The notes beneath the pieces are model-generated. The model did no database searches and was not told the DNA's origin. It saw only the letters and a list, made by a program, of their open reading frames with translations. Below, piece by piece: positions 24,187 through 36,900 of a DNA stretch of 64,000 bases. Within the stretch, counting starts at the first letter, position 1. Each line of letters opens with the position of its first letter. This DNA comes from Liolophura sinensis (taxonomy: Eukaryota; Mollusca; Polyplacophora; Chitonida; Chitonidae). The stretch is taken from the NCBI RefSeq assembly GCF_032854445.1, contig NC_088296.1, forward strand, positions 4,179,246 to 4,243,245. The letters run 5' to 3'. The position numbers and the translations under genes are program-made.

Positions 24187-27100
24187 TCAGTTGAGGTGGA
24201 AAGATCTGGATAGGATTCCAAACGTCCTCCGATCTGAAAAAAGCCAAAAGAAATTATAATGTACAGATTACACAGCAGCAATTTTTATTGCAGGCGGAGA
24301 AAAGAGCACCCTCCCCCCTCTTACTTATAATTGCCCTTATGCTGACGCTTTTACCAAGTTATGCTCACCTGGAACCGATCGCTTTGGCTTGATGACTTCA
24401 ACTTCCACCGCACAAGAATCCTTGAAGGATTGGGAAAAGTGCAGTTACTAAAACGGTCCTTGTGAAAATGTAAAATTTGTGCAGCAGCAGATATCTGCTC
24501 TATTAGAATTTCAAATTTGAAGCAAATCAAAAACCTTTGGAGACAATCATTTAAAAATGTAGTCTATAAACCATATCAGCATTTATAAGCGAGTAAAAGA
24601 AAAGTGGTCTAAAGAATGTAAATACAGATTAGGTCCACGATAACGAAAACAAATGTTTTTATTACAAAATTCAAGGTTTTATTCCTAGGTAAACCTACCC
24701 CATCACAGTTCTCGTTACAGGCCGTATAGGTGCATTCGAACCTAACGGTATTATCTCCCCCTGATAATTTGAAGGCCTCGAACCACGGGCTGTACACGCA
24801 GTTCCCCCGGGTTTCAAATCCAGACGTTTTGGGAAAGATCAAGCCGTCTCCACATCTTTTTTAAAAGAAAAGTTAAAAAATTCAGTAAAATATTAAGTGT
24901 TCAGCATGTAGGTTACTGGCTAGGCTGAAGAATCAGATTGAAATGAAATCCGTCTAGGAGGCCCACTAGCCCTTAACAGAAAAGAAAGTAAACATACCAA
25001 ACTCCAGCAAGTTGCTTTTTGCTTACTTTTTTAATATTAAAAACAAAATTAAAATTAACACTTTGTAGCGCCCTCGGTACAGCGTTGGGGAAAAAAAAAA
25101 TCTTACCCGGCACGCAGGATGTAATAGCGACTGACCGAGTTGACAGCGGCGCAGCTCAGAGCCCGGAAGGAGTTCAATTGTCCTGCGCAATGAAGAGGGT
25201 ATATGTACATATGTATATATGTATATAGCAATATGGAATCTCCGCTTAGAAGCACAGGTGTAATACCGAAAATAGAAAATTTAAGTTTTGCGCACCTGTT
25301 GTATCCCACGCCACCAGCTGGACCTTCCTGCCAATAGCAATCTGCTCTGACGTCACTTCCTGTCCGAGCACATCCATGACCTTCAGGGTGAAAGTAGCGG
25401 TGGAATTGGCGCCAAGAAGCGTTTGCTTCTCCCACGGGTTCAGGAACCTACAAATTTATGTAAGGGAGGTAAGAAATCAATTTTTAAGCGACGAGAGTGG
25501 GTGGGTACTTGGGGGTTTTAACGTCGTACTTAACATTCCTTTAGTTATACGACTAAAGAGTTCGAGTGTAGGTACTGTGCTTCCTTGTTGCAGGACAGCT
25601 TTCCACCGCTCCTTCATTTAGTACCGTTTCACGGAGACTACTTACCGAGGCAAGTAAGGCGCCCAGCCTTAGCCATTATAGGGATACGGGTCAACCAGTC
25701 GTTGCACTTTCTCTTTAATGCTGAACGTCAAACGGCATAGTTCTAATTTCACGATTGACCCCGAGTACACTCCCGAGGCGAACGCTCTACCAAGTGAGCT
25801 ATCGGGGAGGGTAAGACTCGACGAGAAATTAAAAAATGATTTTACTTATTTATATTCAATCATTGCAAGGACCGACTGGAATAACACCGATTGACGCGCA
25901 ACTTCAGGTCAGTACGATTGGAATTCAGTCGTCGATATTGTCACTTTCAATCCCAAAATGAATAACTGGTTATGGAAACCGGCTTTGGTGAAATCATTTA
26001 ATTGGTTGTTTTCGACCTACATGTATATGCGACGGCTGCCAGCATTATTGCTTGAAAGTTGAAGAGAGCGGTTGTAAACCACAGTTTTCTTGCAGACCTT
26101 CCCACGTACAATCCAAAAGGAAGCCGGCACGAGCTTGGAAAGGTCATCGCATTGGCGAGAAGCTTTAGTTATTCAGAGACCTTTAGTGAAGAGTTAAGTT
26201 AAATCTCTGGTGTGCTGCTATAAACACGTTAGCTAGTTCGGTCACGTAGGTATCTTGCTCACTGGTCTGGACACCACCGTTTCCATAGCTACAACAAACT
26301 GCAGAACAGCTGTATGCTTACCAATCAGCAATGGTTTCTGTTTTTGAGACCGCTTTGCCATGGGCGTCGTAAGCACAGGATATGGTGTGGATTTTTCGTT
26401 GCTGAATAATTTGTGTGTCCCGGTCTCCCCAGCCAACTTCAACGTCCACTGTGTACGTCCGGATACCGGCCTTTTTCTGTGGGCAGAAAAGGCCTAAAAT
26501 ACATTCGTAATCTGTTATGCAAAATTTTAGGGCTTACAAATAAAAAACAAGGATACAATTTTTAAAACTGTTTGATAACGTTAAAAAGCTGGAAAGACAA
26601 AATAAAAAAGACGTGTAAAAGCAAGACGATAATAGGATATAATGCCAGCTTATTCGCTCCAAGAGAAAAAAAAAATTCCTTGCTTCTCACAAGGCATTGT
26701 TGGTAAAAAGGCAAAGTTTATGTCGTCGATGTGTTAGGGAGGAAGCAGATATTAGTAGAGATTTTAAATTTCACTGTTACCTGACGCACAATTTCCCGCA
26801 AACCCCACGGGTTACAAAGAAATGCCGCCCCTACATCCGGGTCCCCCCCCCCCCCCCACCACACGCCCAATAAATCCCAGTAAAGCCCAGGAGGGGTTAG
26901 GCTATTAGCACTTCAGAAATACTAACGTAGAACTGGCAGCGCTCGCCCACAGAAGACTGATCGAAGGAGCTGTCTAGTTTGAAGTTGACTACATCCACAG
27001 CAATCAGCGGCTTGTCACCGTTTCGACACCTGGCCAGAGCGTATGACGGGACGTCAGCGGTCAGGCGGAGAGTCGGCTCATCAGCGTCACTAAGCGGACA

Positions 27101-27809
27101 TTTGGAGAACACTGGGAGAAAAAAAAATACACAAGTTAAGTGTATCAGCGGAAAAGCAGATTGAAAACAATTCAGCGCAAAACTATCTTTCACATTTCAC
27201 ATTTAGGGTTTCTTATCTTCCAAAGCCACGCATTATATCGGACCCATGTTGAAACAGGAGACAGATTTGTAAGTACTATTGAAGTTGCTCAGTGGCGGTT
27301 ATAAACACTCACGGTGGACAATAGGGTCGTCTCCCAGAACAAAGGTCACCTACAACAACAGAACACAAACAAAACGAGTTAGCTTGGACACGGCGATCAA
27401 GAGTAAAAATAATTACCTTCATCTAGAAAGCCATTACAGCGAGCCACAGTGCTGGTAAATAACGCTTTGACACCTTTTAATACCATAACACTGTTTTCAA
27501 AATCACACTCCCCTCCAAAAGGCTGCAAATGTAGTGTGGAGGAAACCAGAATGCCCAGGGCGAAGCAGAGATCTTGGGCAAGTTACCGACTAACTCCTTC
27601 CACAGGTTTCAAACGCATACACTACATGTATATGGTCTTCTAGAAACGTTACATTTCGCGTAGGGTTAAGCGAGCTTTGTGGAACGTTTTGGTCACCAAA
27701 AGATCCCTCTAAGAGAAGTGAAAAAGGTAAAGGGAAAAATTCTAAATAGAAAAGTGCTTGTAAGCAGTTGTATACTTACGGAAGCAAGGATTAAACCCAA
27801 CGTGAACAT
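24187..27809 (-). CDS. Secreted ZP-domain protein, nine exons, complete
   Basis: Coding exons (- strand, 5' to 3'): 27809-27780, 27349-27313, 27111-26927, 26476-26322, 25447-25296, 25182-25107, 24855-24699, 24420-24369, 24233-24187. All have GT..AG borders and compatible phases, giving 296 residues and TGA. Residues 1-16 are a hydrophobic signal peptide. The ZP-N half (about 27-120) has the expected four cysteines (27, 51, 81, 118) and ends in the typical IHTISCAY. The ZP-C half (about 136-274) has the hallmark FEAFKLSGGDNTVRFECTY and a Cys-rich end. KPKR at 275-278 is a furin-like site. After it come only 18 residues and no membrane segment. ZP modules polymerise into extracellular filaments (egg coats, mucus, cuticle, shell matrix), and cleavage at the furin site normally releases the assembly block. 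The specific role is unknown. The absent anchor is unusual for the family. Introns hold one SINE B and one SINE A. Confidence 0.9.
25492..25812 (-). mobile_element. SINE family B, full length, in a ZP-gene intron
   Basis: On the + strand it begins with cttgggggttttaacgtcgt. It passes through ccttgttgcaggacagcttt and gggtcaaccagtcgttgcac, and ends in the complement of a tRNA-like head (acgctctaccaagtgagcta). It lies in intron 4 of the ZP gene in the same orientation as the gene. Confidence 0.9.
26029..26165 (-). mobile_element. SINE family A fragment in a ZP-gene intron
   Basis: It is degenerate: cgacggctgccagcattatt, cagaccttcccacgtacaat and cattggcgagaagctt are recognisable. Confidence 0.7.
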
Positions 27810-28040
27810 GACTGAAAACAGGAGACACTGAAAAGGTAAATAGTAAAACGGATCAATACCGAATTGATTTACGCAACTGTCAGTAATAAGACAACTAAAC
27901 CGTTTATAGAAGCGAAAATCCGTCTTACACAAACCTTAACCACTGAAAATATCTAAAAAAAAAATAAAGATATCCAAATCAAAAACAACGTGACTTTAGA
28001 CAGAACAAAATTACAGTGACGAGCTTTCGACTGTCGTTTG

Positions 28041-28048
28041 CTTTTATA
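28041..28048 (-). promoter_or_regulatory. Candidate TATA box of the ZP gene
   Basis: TATAAAAG reads on the - strand about 230 bp upstream of the start-codon exon. That exon opens at an acceptor at 27827 (ccttttcag). Possible 5'UTR donors follow the box near 27,930 (AAG|GTTTGT or GT|GTAAGA), so a short non-coding first exon is plausible but unproven. Confidence 0.35.
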
Positions 28049-28331
28049 ACCTGAACTACATCACGTGATTGAAAAAACTGGATATTAATGTACTTTTCGC
28101 ATTTGCATTTGAAGCGTTTTCCGTCACCGACTGTACGAGCTCGATTATCCTGTTGACAGGGAAAATCAACTTTCTCACGGAAGGCCTTCACGTTGTGGTG
28201 TAGTATTTGCATCATTGGCGTAGCCTTACACGAAGACCGGACTGAAAGCACTGTCTCAATGCTCAGGTGGCTTCGGCTGGGGCTTCTAGCCAGGGGTTGT
28301 CAAATACTTGACAAAGACGGTGGTTTTATGT

Positions 28332-28450
28332 GTTTATTTATTTCACTGACCAGCAATACGGTGGGAGGAAACTGTGCAAAGCCCTGAGGGAAACCCACGA
28401 CCATTTGCAGGTTGCTGGAAGACCTTGCCTCGTACGTCCAAAGAGGAGGT
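28332..28450 (-). mobile_element. SINE family A fragment (antisense)
   Basis: It contains cagcaatacggtgggaggaa, cccacgaccatttgcaggtt and a gaccttgcctcgtacgtcca segment. A detached sense tail (gagtaccaatcaaataaata) follows at about 28,513-28,541. Confidence 0.75.
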
Positions 28451-28714
28451 CAATTGAGAAAAGAGTTTCGCCACCAAGGTCCCGGTCCCCCCCACCCTTC
28501 CTGAGCAATCTTTGAGTACCAATCAAATAAATAAATAAACTTAGAGAGAAAGCGGTAACAAATTTACTGGCAACAACCAAAAAGTGGAAGTTGTATATTA
28601 GATCACATCTTTTAATGATTGCTTAATAACAAAATAACCCTTCCATGTTGATAGGCTGGTGCTGTGCTATGTAAAGAATCAAAGCCCTCTCTTACATAAA
28701 ACAATTCACCTTTC

Positions 28715-29352
28715 CCAGAGATGGTTCAGGCATCGCTATCTGGGATGGTTCAGGAATCGCTATCTGAGATTGTTCAGGCATCGCTATCTGGGATTGTTCA
28801 GGCATCGCTATCTGAGATTGTTCGGACATCGCTATCTGGGATGGTTCAGGCATCGCTATCTGAGATTGTTCAGGCATCGCTATCTGGGATGGTTCAGGCA
28901 TCGCTGTGTGAGATGGTTCAGGCGTCGCTGTCTGGGATTGTTCAGGCATCGCTATCTGGGATTGTTCAGGCATCGCTATCTGAGATGGTTCAGGCATCGC
29001 TATCTGAGATGGTTCAGGCATCGCTGTTTGAGATGGTTCAGGCATCGCTGTCTGGGATTGTTCAGGCATCGCTATCTGGGATTGTTCAGGCATCACTATC
29101 TGAGATGGTTCAGGCATCGCTATCTGAGATGGTTCAGGCATCGCTATCTGAGATGGTTCAGACATCACTATCTGAGATGGTTCGGGCATGGGTATCTGAG
29201 ATGGTTCAGGCATCGCTGTCTGAGATGGTTCAGGCATCGCTGTCTGAGATGGTTCAGACATCACTATCTGAGATGGTTCAGACATCGCTATCTGAGATGG
29301 TTCGGGCATGGGTATCTGAGATGGTTCAGGCATCGCTATCTCAGATGGTTTA
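28715..29352. repeat. 24-bp minisatellite, about 26 copies
   Basis: The unit is gatggttcaggcatcgctat followed by ctga. Because 24 is divisible by three, several frames on both strands stay open (repeating MVQASLSE on +, MPEPSQIA on -). Nothing outside the array continues any of these frames as a protein, so I do not call a gene. Confidence 0.92.
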
Positions 29353-29669
29353 AGTGCTGACTGGCTGTGACCATGGAACCAATCAGCAATTCCTCAGCTT
29401 TTTTCACATATAAAAGAGCAAATTTCAGTGCAACTCCTGCACCTGTTGAATTTGATATTGCAGACAAAACTACACTGGTTGGCCTGGTCAGTATAGAAAA
29501 TCAAGAATCACAGAAAGCTGAGAAGTGGGGCCTGGATGTGTGGGGTCTGGAGGAGTGAGGTCTGGAGGAATGAGGTCTGGAAATAACCTTTAAACGTAGA
29601 AGAAATAAACGTTTACACGATGGACGCTGCAGTGAACTGAAGAATGTAAGCGATATAGATAGAATTATT

Positions 29670-29857
29670 TGTTTATTTTATTGGAGTTGTACGCCGTACT
29701 CATGAATATTTCTCTCATGGGATGGCAGCCAGCATGATCATGGGAGGGAACCGGTCAAGCTCGGTGGAAACCTACGGCCATCAGCAATGTGTCGGCAGAT
29801 CTTATCATACATGACCGGAGAGGAAGCCAGCATGAGCTGGACTTGAACTCACATGAT
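29670..29857 (-). mobile_element. SINE family A (antisense)
   Basis: It contains gttgtacgccgtactcatga, gccagcatgatcatgggagg and ccagcatgagctggacttga. The tRNA-like head is incomplete. Confidence 0.8.
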
Positions 29858-29859
29858 AT

Positions 29860-30968
29860 AAACAAGTGATTGGAAGTCAGACTGAGTACCGTCATATACG
29901 TTTGGACAACATATAAACGATAACTTAAATTTAAAATCGTCAACGTCCTCGTCGTCTGCGATCGCCCCTGGCCAGAGATTTTTCAAGCTAGAATCTAACT
30001 TTAGCTGGTTTATCTGAATTAAATTGCACGCCATTGCAGACTGATAATGGCCTCGGACCCCCTTTAATTTTCCATAAGCCACAATGTTAACGTCTAGCGC
30101 TGTAGCTCAGTCCCAAACATTCCGTGGCCAATGGTGCATACCTGGCCCTGCCTGGGAGAAACAAGCCATAAAAATCTTGACATAGGTTGACCGTCAAAAT
30201 CTGGACCTTTACATGCCGCGGCTGGGAGGCGTGCCTAGCAACGCCAAGGGGACGTCACTCGCAGCCTCATCACTACCTCACACCTTGTGTCCTACCACAC
30301 AGAATTTCAAACTTTCATCAATAAAGCTCATACCTCCTCAAAGTTTAGACAGTTTCCAGAATTTTAATACCAAGCATGCACCTGTGCACCAAAAATGGAC
30401 GCCTGGGAGCAAAAAAAGACTTTATACCCTAAAATTCACAGAACTACAATCGTCCCTACCGAAAAACGGAAGTTGTAATGGGAGTCTGTGTCCTAATGCA
30501 ACTGTCATGACATCGAGCGGTCGAATCCAACTTTCGCTGCATCGGTTGCGGCTTTAGTCAGAAAATTTATCGGGTAACTGGAGAAGGGGGCGGTTTCCTA
30601 ATTCGAGCAATCCGCTTTCCTTCATCTTTTACTTGTCCGCGATCTTATAAGTGAGAAATTCGTAATAAATGGCGTAAATCTCCTCCAGGGTAACACAATC
30701 ATACCCAGGAAGAATATAAGTGACGATATATCCAAACAGACATTGAAATCTCTATTCACAATCTATGAATTTTCACTCCAGAATATTTTGGTAAGGACAG
30801 AATTAAATGTGTCCCCCCCCCAAAAAAAAACCAAAAAAAAAAATAAAAAAAACCCAGCAAATAAACAAAAAAGCAAAATTGGTGTAGAACTTTATTATTC
30901 CTGTATTAATGATAAATGAGAGCAAGTTGGTCCCCATCTTCCGGATTGGGTTTGGCCAGGCTTCCGTT
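29860..30968. other. No gene seen
   Basis: This is a relatively GC-richer, apparently single-copy stretch at 30,090-30,600, followed by A-rich runs at 30,820-30,860. A 114-codon open frame at 30,213-30,557 has no family resemblance. It lies downstream of the cysteine-rich peptide gene and may include part of that gene's 3'UTR (30,968 and below). Confidence 0.4.
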
Positions 30969-33900
30969 TTAAACTCCACAGCTAAACTTCGCCAGCTTGT
31001 TTCCATCCATATAGAAGTCATAGTTACAGCCGCCGCAGTAGTTTGCCCTATTAGCACAACAGATGATAGGATAAATAACAAATAAGCCAATGAATTCAAG
31101 TTGAAGAAGTTATAAGTTGTTAAATCCAGCTTAGAGAAGGCTGGCTAAGGCGCTAAGACAAACAAACCATTACACAAACACGTGGATAGACATCCTATCA
31201 AATATCAGAGCGCATAAACTTACCGTCTTGCAGAAAATCCAACTGACAGAGTGAGGAAAATAAAGGTATATAAAGAAACAGCTCGACTGAGCGACGAACC
31301 CACACACGAGAATGGACAGACAGGCAGGCACGCAGGCATACGGACCCAGAAACAAGCAGAAACAAGTCCCTTAAGTATACGCATAATCACACACACACGC
31401 AAACTGGTGAACACAAAGTGCGTTAAGTACACACATAATCATACACAGATACACACACAGACAAACCGGCGAACACAAAGTCTATTAAGTACGCACATAT
31501 TCATACACATATATACACACAGACATCCAGCGAACACAAAATACATTAAGTACACACATAATCATGCACAGATACACACACAGACATCCGGCGAACACAA
31601 AGTCCATTAAGTACACACATAATCATACACAGATACACACACAGACAATCAGCGAACACAAAGTCCATTAAGTACACACATAATCATGCACAGATACACA
31701 CACACAGACAAACCGGCGAACACAAAGTCTATTAAGAACACACATAATCATACACAGATATACACACAGACAAACCGGCGAACACAAAGTCTATTAATTA
31801 CACACATAATCATACACAGATACACACACAGACATTCAGCGAACACAAAGTCCATTAAGTACACACAAAATCATGCACAGATACACACACAGACATCCGG
31901 CGAACACAAAGTCCATTAAGTACACACATAATCATACACAGATACACACACAGACATTCAGCGAACACAAAGTCCATTAAGTACACACATAATCATACAC
32001 AGATATACACACAGACAAACCGGCGAACACAAAGTCTATTAATTACACACATAATCATACACAGATACACACACAGACATTCAGCGAACACAAAGTCCAT
32101 TTAGTACACACATAATCATGCACAGATACACACACAGACATCCGGCGAACACAAAGTCCATAAAGTACACACATAATCATACACAGATACACACACAGAC
32201 ATTCAGCGAACACAAAGTCCATTAAGTACACACATAATCATGCACAGATACACACACAGACATCCGGCGAACACAAGGTCCATTAAGTACACACATATTC
32301 ATACACAGATACACACACAGACATTCAGCGAACACAAAGTCCATTAAGTACACACATAATCATGCACAGATACACACACAGACATCCGGCGAACACAAAG
32401 TCTATTAAGTACACACATAATCATGCACAGATATACACACAGACATCCAGCGAACACAAAGTACATTAAGTACACACATAATCATGCACAGATACACACA
32501 CACAGACAAACCGGAGAACACAAAGTCCATTAAGTATACACAGACACGGGCAGGTGAACATGCTCACAGTGAGGAACAAACTTATACAGACAGGTAGACA
32601 AATAGACAGACCGACAGGCAGATGAACAGATCGTCACACTGACAAAAGGATACACACACAGATAAATACACAAACAGAGGGAAATATATACATACAGCTA
32701 GTCAGCCAGCCAGCCAGACAGACAGACAGACAGACAGACACACCGATGGAAAGATAAAGAGACAAAAACACACGGAAAGAAAGACAGACATAAAGACAGA
32801 CAAACAGACAACAAATAGACAGGCAAACATATATACAAAGACAAAATGCATAGACCAATAGACAGAGACAAAAACACACACGGTCATAAAGATAGACAGA
32901 CAGACAACACACAGAAAATAGACAAACGATTATATAGCGTACATTTATATACACAGACTATGACATAGACAAACACACTGACAAGCAGATTAAGAGGCAA
33001 AAAATACGCGGACAGAAAAACACACCGACGGACAGACAGAAAGACAGACAGACAAACACACAGACAAACAGACACCACATAGGCAGACAGACAGACAGTG
33101 ACAGACAGACGGGTACTTTACAGGGAGATAAACAGACGGACGAACAGCTAGACGATAGACGGACATACACAGACAAACAGACAGACATACAGACAGACAA
33201 AAGGACAACACACATTAAGACAAACAGGCAAACGTGTACCTGCACTGGGCGTCAGGGTGACCCGGACATTTGGCCATCATACAGGGATCAATGAAACAGT
33301 AGACGAATGAGGTGCCAGGCGGACAGCTCGGGGCCGCTTAAAAAACAAAAGTTCAAATAAGTAACTTCACAGTATAAGCTGTTAGTTATACTGTGCTACA
33401 ATACAGTAATTTTACAGTTTAATTGTTAGGATATACTGCCCTACAATAAACAACGCCGTTGTATTAATTTTGGGGTATACTATCCTCACAATAAGAAATT
33501 CTACGGCAATAATTAGTGGTTATGGTATCCCCACAATCAGTGAGTGAGTGAGAGCTTGGGGTCGTACTTCGTAGTTAACAATTCTTCAGTCATATGGTGA
33601 CAAAGGAATCCTTAGAGCGCATGTAACGTGCCTTGTTGGAGGGCTGATTTCTACCTCTCTTTTATCTAGTGCTACTTCACTGTGACGCCTTATCGAAGGC
33701 AAGTAAGGCGCCCCGCCCGAACCTTTATACTGATTATGGTCAACTAGTCATTGCACTATATCCTTCATGCTGAACCCCAAGCGAGTTACAACTTCCTCTT
33801 TTAAGGTCTTAGGTGTGACTCGACCCGGGATTGACCCTGAATCTACCGGGCCCGAAGAGGACGCGCTACCAAGTGTGCGATCGGGGCCGGTCCTCACATT

Positions 33901-36900
33901 AAGAAATACCACGGCAATTATTATTGGTTATACTAACCCCACAATAAGAAATGCTACGGCAATAACTATTGGTTATACTAACCCCACAATGAGAAATGCT
34001 TCGGCAATAACTATTGGTTATACTAACCCCACAATAAGAAATGCTACGGCAATGACTATTGGTTATACTAACCCCACAATAAGAAATGCTACGGCAATAA
34101 CTATTGCTTATACTAACCCCACAATGAGAAATGCTACATCAATTGTTACTGGTTATACTAACCCCACAATAAGAAATACCACGGCAATAGTTATTGGTTA
34201 TACTAGCCCCACAATAAGAAATGCTACGGCAATAACTATTAGTTATACCCACCACACAATAAGAAATGCTTCATCAATAGTTACTGGTTATACCAACCCC
34301 ACAATAAGAAATGCTACGGCAATAACTATTGGTTATACTAACCCCACAATAAGAAATGCTACGGCAATAACTATTAGTTATACTCACCCCACAATAAGAA
34401 ATGCTACGGCAACAAATCCTGGGTTACACTGTCCCACATTAAGTAACCCAACCCTACAAATTTTTGTGTTACCACATTAAGTAATGATACTGCGCTTCAT
34501 ATGTTGAACTGGACCCACATTAAGTAATGGTACTGCACTTCATGTGTTGCACTGGCCTCACAACTGTACTCACAATATGTAACGCTACACTTTCATTTGT
34601 TTTCTTATTTTGCCCCGCATTAATGCGCACTACTGCGTTGTATGCAGCACTACACATTGCCCCCACAATAATGAGCACTACTGTGTTGTAAGCAGCATTA
34701 TACATTGCCCCCACAATGGTCAGCGAACTTTATTGCTGCTGTATTCATTGTAGTTATACTCACTCATGACACAGCCAAACACAGACAGAGCTAAGATGAG
34801 AAACACTTTCATGTCTGGTGATGGTCAGCGAGCTTTATGGCTGCTGTGTTCATTGTAGTTATACTCACCCATGACACAGCCAAACACAGACAGAGCTAAG
34901 ATGAAAAACACTTTCATGTCTGGTGATGGTCAGCGAGCGTTATTGCTGTTGTATTCATTGTAGTTATACTCACCCATGACACAGTGAAACACAGACAGAG
35001 CTAAGATGAGAAACACCTTCATGTCTGGTGATGGTCAGCGAGCGTTATGACTGCTGTATTCATTGTAGTTATACTCACCCATGACACAGCCAAACACAGA
35101 CAGAGCTAAGATGAGAAACAACTTCATGTCTGGTGATGGTCCGGGAGCGATATGGCTGCTGTATTCATTGTAGTTATAGTCACTCATGACACAGCCAAAC
35201 ACAGACAGAGCTAAGATGAGAAACACCTTCATGTCTGGTGATGGTCAGCGAGCGTTATTGCTGTTGTATTCATTGTAGTTACACTCACCCATGACACAGC
35301 CAAACACAGACAGAGCTAAGATGAGAACACCTTCATGTCTGGTGATGGTCCGGGAGCGATATGGCTGCTGTATTCATTGTAGTTACACTCACCCATGACA
35401 CAGCCAAACACAGACAGAGCTAAGATGAGAAACAACTTCATGTCTGGTGATGGTCCGGGAGCGATATGGCTGCTGTATTCATTGTAGTTATACTCACCCA
35501 TGACACAGCCAAACGCAGACAGAGCTAAGATGAGAAATAACTTCATGTCTGGTGATGGTCCGGGAGCGATATGGCTGCTGTATTCATTGTAGTTATACTC
35601 ACCCATGACACAGCCAAACACAGACAGAGCTAAGATGAGAAACACCTTCATGTCTGGTGATGGTCAGCGAGCGTTATGACTGCTGTATTCATTGTAGTTA
35701 CACTCACCCATGACACAGCCAAACACAGACAGAGCTAAGATGAGAAACACCTTCATGTCTGGTGATGGTCAGCGAGCGTTATGACTGCTGTATTCATTGT
35801 AGTTACACTCACCCATGACACAGCCAAACACAGACAGAGCTAAGATGAGAAACACCTTCATGTCTGGTGATGGTCAGCGAGCGTTATTGCTGTTGTATTC
35901 ATTGTAGTTATACTCACTCTTGACACAGCCAAACACAGACAGAGCTAAGATGAGAAACACCTTCATGTCTGGTGATGATCAGCGAGCGTTATGACTGCTG
36001 TATTTATTGTAGTTATACTCACCCATGACACAGCCAAACACAGACAGGGCTAAGATGAGAAACACCTTCATGTCTGGTGATGGTCAGCGAGCGTTATTGC
36101 TGTTGTATTCATTGTAGTTATACTCACCCATGACATAGCCAAACGCAGACAGAGCTAAGATGAGAAACAGCTTCATGTCTGGTGATGGTCAGCGAGCGTT
36201 ATGACTGCTGTATTCATTGTAGTTACACTCACCCATGACACATCCAAACACAGACAGAGCTAAGATGAGAAACACCTTCATGTCTGGTGATGGTCAGCGA
36301 GCGTTATTGCTGTTGTATTCATTGTAGTTATACTCACCCATGACACAGTGAAACACAGACAGAGCTAAGATGAGAAACACCTTTATGTCTGGTGATGGTC
36401 AGCGAGCGCCATGACTGCTGTATTCATTGTAGTTATACTCACCCATGACACAGCCAAACACAGACAGAGCTAAGATGAGAAACAACTTCATGTCTGGTGA
36501 TGGTCCGGGAGCGATATGGCTGTTGTATTCATTGTAGTTATACTCACCCATGACACAGTGAAACACAGACAGAGCTAAGATGAGAAACACCTTCATGTCT
36601 GGTGATGATCAACGAGCGTTATTGCTGTTGTATTCATTGTAGTTATACTCACTCATGACACAGCCAAACACAGACAGAGCTAAGATGAGAAACACCTTCA
36701 TGTCTGGTGATGGTCCGCGAGCGCCATGGCTGCTGTGTTCATTGTAGTTATACTCACCCATGACACAGTGAAACACAGACAGAGCTAAGATGAGAAACAC
36801 CTTCATGTCTGGTGATGATCAGCGAGCGTTATTGCTGTTGTATTCATTGTAGTTATACTCACTCATGACACAGCCAAACACAGACAGAGCTAAGATGAGA

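Noticed and set aside
28659-29360. Long open frames on both strands (up to 233 codons) that look like repetitive proteins
   Set aside because: They exist only because the 24-bp array has no stops in several frames; nothing outside the array supports a start, splice site or domain.
30213-30557. 114-codon frame in a slightly GC-richer stretch
   Set aside because: No homology recognised, no splice context, and no repeat or codon pattern supporting it; left uncalled.
31380-32550. CRISPR-like regularly spaced repeats
   Set aside because: Units are directly adjacent with no unique spacers, in an intron of an animal gene; ordinary minisatellite. The same reasoning applies to the 166-, 52-, 45-, 39- and 21-bp arrays.
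32634-33245. Cys/Val/Leu-rich - strand frames resembling a cysteine-rich membrane protein
   Set aside because: Translation of a (GACA)n/(TGTC)n low-complexity tract.
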